Part shown: piece by piece, positions 6,195-7,718 of the stretch
Numbering within the stretch: the stretch's first letter is position 1
How the letters are laid out: every line of letters begins with the position of its first letter
From: Micavibrio sp. UBA2705
GTDB lineage: Bacteria > Pseudomonadota > Alphaproteobacteria > Micavibrionales > Micavibrionaceae
Reading direction: 5' to 3'
Assembly (NCBI GenBank): GCA_002354205.1
Contig: DELD01000017.1
Coordinates: 449-8,166 of the forward strand
DNA length: 7,718 bases
The notes under the pieces: generated by a model
Databases searched by the model: none
Seen by the model: the letters and a program-made list of their open reading frames with translations, nothing else
Told to the model about the DNA's origin: nothing
Program-made: the position numbers and the translations under genes

Positions 6195-6223
6195 ATTCTT
6201 TCCTATTTTTTATGTCTGGTCAA
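6195..6223 (-). promoter_or_regulatory. Candidate sigma-70 promoter of the six-cysteine protein gene
   Basis: On the minus strand TTGACC (6223-6218) matches five of six -35 consensus bases. After exactly 17 bases comes AAGAAT (6200-6195), matching four of six at -10. Transcription would start near 6188, leaving a short leader that contains the AAGGAG site. Confidence 0.45.
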
Positions 6224-6276
6224 ATCAAAGCGATAAGTGTTTGATTTTAAGCTTTTAACGGATTTTTCTAATATAG

Positions 6277-6289
6277 TGTGCAGCGCACA
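6277..6289. promoter_or_regulatory. Small palindrome TGTGC-AGC-GCACA
   Basis: A 5-bp perfect inverted repeat with a 3-base centre lies in the divergent region, next to the AT-rich sequence TAATATAG. Its form fits a dimeric repressor or activator site, but a chance palindrome of this size is common. Confidence 0.25.
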
Positions 6290-6320
6290 AAATGTTTATT
6301 GCGAAAAAGAATCACCTTTA

Positions 6321-6386
6321 TTTTTATCGGTTTTCCTCAGGCCTTGCGTAAAATAATAATAAACCTTGGAAAGGGGCCGATAAAAA
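6321..6386. repeat. 10-bp inverted repeat upstream of the KAS III promoter
   Basis: TTTTTATCGG at 6321-6330 is the exact reverse complement of CCGATAAAAA at 6377-6386, with 46 bases between. As RNA the stem could extend inward by four G-U pairs. The right arm ends 18 bases before the TATAAT of the KAS III gene, so it covers the usual -35 position. This suggests an operator pair or looping site. Function is inferred. Confidence 0.45.
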
Positions 6387-6404
6387 GGCTAAGATACGCG
6401 CTCT

Positions 6405-6410
6405 TATAAT
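6405..6410 (+). promoter_or_regulatory. Candidate -10 element of the KAS III/amidohydrolase operon
   Basis: A consensus TATAAT lies 30 bases before the next promoter landmark, the GGGAG ribosome-binding site (6431-6435), and 36 bases before the ATG. The -35 position (6382-6387) is a poor match and overlaps the right arm of the 6321/6377 inverted repeat, so an activator or alternative factor may be needed. Transcription would begin near 6417. Confidence 0.45.
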
Positions 6411-6440
6411 AGATAAAACAAGAATATATCGGGAGAGATC

Positions 6441-7562
6441 ATGACAGATATTGTGATTAGTGGAACGGGGCTTTTTACGCCGCCATACACCATTAGTAAT
6501 GAAGAGCTTGTCGCGTCATTTAACAGCTATGTTGATACATATAATCAGCAGCATAAAATTGCAATTAATGGCGGTGAGGTAAGCGCGCTTGAACATTCTA
6601 GCGCGGAATTTATCGCCAAAGTTTCGGGCATTAATGCACGTTACGTGATGGAAAAAGATTCGATCCTAAACCCTGAAATTATGACTCCGCGCATCCCAGA
6701 GCGCGCAAATGATGAGCTATCTGTGTTGGCAGAGATGGCAGTGAAAGCCGCGAAAGACGCGATGCAAGCTGCGGGAAAAACGGCGGCAGATATTGATGGT
6801 GTCTTACTGGCGTGTTCAAATGCACAGCGCCCTTACCCCGCCGTGGCGATAGAAGTACAAGAAGCGCTCGGCATTGATGGTTTTGCTTTTGATATGAATG
6901 TGGCTTGTTCATCAGCGACATTTGGCCTGCAAGCGGCGGCGGATATGATCAAATCAGGTAGCGCGCGAGCAATATTGGTTGTGAACCCTGAAATATGTTC
7001 AGGTCATTTGGATTTCCGTGACCGTGATTGTCACTTTATTTTTGGTGATGTGGCAACGGCGTCTATTTTAGAACGCGCTGAGACTGCGACATCAGCTAAA
7101 AATTATGAAATTGTCAGTACAAAATTAAAGACAAAATTTTCAAATAACATCCGTAATAACTTTGGCTTCTTGAACCGCGCTGCACCTGAAGGCATTGGTG
7201 CGCGTGATAAATTATTCATCCAAGAAGGACGTAAAGTCTTTAAAGAGGTTATTCCGATGGTCGCGGATTTAATTACCGCACACCTCAAGGAACAAAATAT
7301 TGAGCCAAGCAGCGTTAAGCGCCTATGGCTGCATCAGGCGAACCTCCACATGAACGAGTTGATTAGCCGCAAAGTTTTAGGACGCGAGCCTACGGCGCAG
7401 GAAGCGCCCGTGATTTTGGATGAATATGCGAATACAAGCTCCGCTGGTTCAATCATCGCCTTTCATAAATATAGTGATGATTTGCAAAAAGGCGATTTGG
7501 GCGTGATTTGTTCATTTGGTGCGGGCTATTCAATAGGCTCTGTAATTATTAAGAAGCGATAA
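6441..7562 (+). CDS. Beta-ketoacyl-ACP synthase III (FabH-like, long form)
   Basis: This 373-residue thiolase-fold enzyme condenses an acyl-CoA with malonyl-ACP to start or feed fatty-acid-type chains. The catalytic triad is visible: Cys156 in VACSSAT, His298 in WLHQAN and Asn331 in YANTSSAG. The C-terminal glycine-rich loop FGAGYSIG is at 359-366. Typical FabH proteins have about 320 residues; the extra length here is mainly N-terminal, between about 25 and 90, including an RYVMEK...PRIPER stretch. That stretch recalls the longer FabH-like class represented by Pseudomonas PA3286, which takes medium-chain acyl-CoA from beta-oxidation; this subgroup assignment is from memory and tentative. The ATG has GGGAG five bases upstream. 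An M20 amidohydrolase follows after 14 bases, probably in one operon. It is not next to other fab genes, so it may be an accessory enzyme and not the main initiator. Confidence 0.9.
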   Translation: MTDIVISGTGLFTPPYTISNEELVASFNSYVDTYNQQHKIAINGGEVSALEHSSAEFIAKVSGINARYVMEKDSILNPEIMTPRIPERANDELSVLAEMAVKAAKDAMQAAGKTAADIDGVLLACSNAQRPYPAVAIEVQEALGIDGFAFDMNVACSSATFGLQAAADMIKSGSARAILVVNPEICSGHLDFRDRDCHFIFGDVATASILERAETATSAKNYEIVSTKLKTKFSNNIRNNFGFLNRAAPEGIGARDKLFIQEGRKVFKEVIPMVADLITAHLKEQNIEPSSVKRLWLHQANLHMNELISRKVLGREPTAQEAPVILDEYANTSSAGSIIAFHKYSDDLQKGDLGVICSFGAGYSIGSVIIKKR

Positions 7563-7576
7563 GAAGGTTAAACATC

Positions 7577-7718
7577 ATGCGTGACAATGCAGGGCAGCAT
7601 ATACGCCAGCGTTTTGAAGATAATATCGATACATTTAAGCAATGGCGGCGCGACATTCACAAGCACCCTGAATTGGCGTTTGAAGAATGTCGCACGGCGG
7701 ATATTGTTGCGGAAAAGT
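7577..7718 (+). CDS. M20-family amidohydrolase (hippurate hydrolase/aminoacylase-like), N-terminal fragment
   Basis: The first 47 codons of a gene that runs off the window. The segment WRRDIHKHPELAFEE at residues 23-37, followed by RTADIVAE, is the characteristic N terminus of M20D amidohydrolases, such as hippurate hydrolase and N-acyl-amino-acid or IAA-amino-acid hydrolases. These metal-dependent cytoplasmic enzymes remove acyl groups from amino acids. The metal-binding residues lie further downstream and are not visible. The ATG follows AAGAAGG at 7561-7567 and is 14 bases after the KAS III stop, so the two are probably cotranscribed. The exact substrate cannot be told from this fragment. 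Pairing with a ketosynthase hints at acyl-group turnover, but that is inference. Confidence 0.85.
   Translation, partial: MRDNAGQHIRQRFEDNIDTFKQWRRDIHKHPELAFEECRTADIVAEK

Overview
The window looks like chromosomal DNA of a Gram-negative bacterium, most likely an alphaproteobacterium of moderate GC. This placement is an inference from the gene types: an RhlE-like DEAD-box helicase with a basic Gly/Arg tail, a TakP-like TRAP solute-binding protein, lipoprotein and Sec signal peptides, and a long-form KAS III. No rRNA, tRNA, CRISPR array, insertion sequence or phage gene was seen. Genes are dense, and three of the nine candidate reading frames start with GTG.

Layout. (1) 1-1314, minus: the N-terminal 438 codons of an RNA helicase, whose 3' end lies outside the window. 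Just upstream (1316-1400) is a leader with a 13-codon upstream ORF and a long inverted repeat ending in a T-run. (2) 1358-1670: a divergent intergenic region with a second long inverted repeat. (3) 1671-2804, plus: a stand-alone PAPS-type sulfotransferase, running tail-to-tail into the next group. (4) 2827-5562, minus: a tight operon transcribed in the order TRAP-type binding lipoprotein, membrane histidine kinase, single-domain receiver (gaps of 12 and 6 bases). (5) 5674-6165, minus: a small secreted protein with six cysteines. (6) 6166-6440: a divergent promoter region with an inverted repeat. (7) 6441-7718, plus: a long-form beta-ketoacyl-ACP synthase III followed after 14 bases by the start of an M20-family amidohydrolase, probably one operon.

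How the genes may work together. The binding protein, kinase and receiver form a compact signalling module. The binding protein is a predicted lipoprotein with no TRAP membrane subunits in view, the kinase has an extracytoplasmic domain of about 130 residues, and the receiver has no output domain. The simplest reading is that the binding protein presents a small organic acid to the kinase, which signals through the receiver to a partner outside the window. This is the best candidate here for an undescribed system. The second point of interest is the helicase leader, where the upstream ORF, the inverted repeat and the T-run are arranged like an attenuator or coupling device. The sulfotransferase and the KAS III/amidohydrolase pair look like separate metabolic units.
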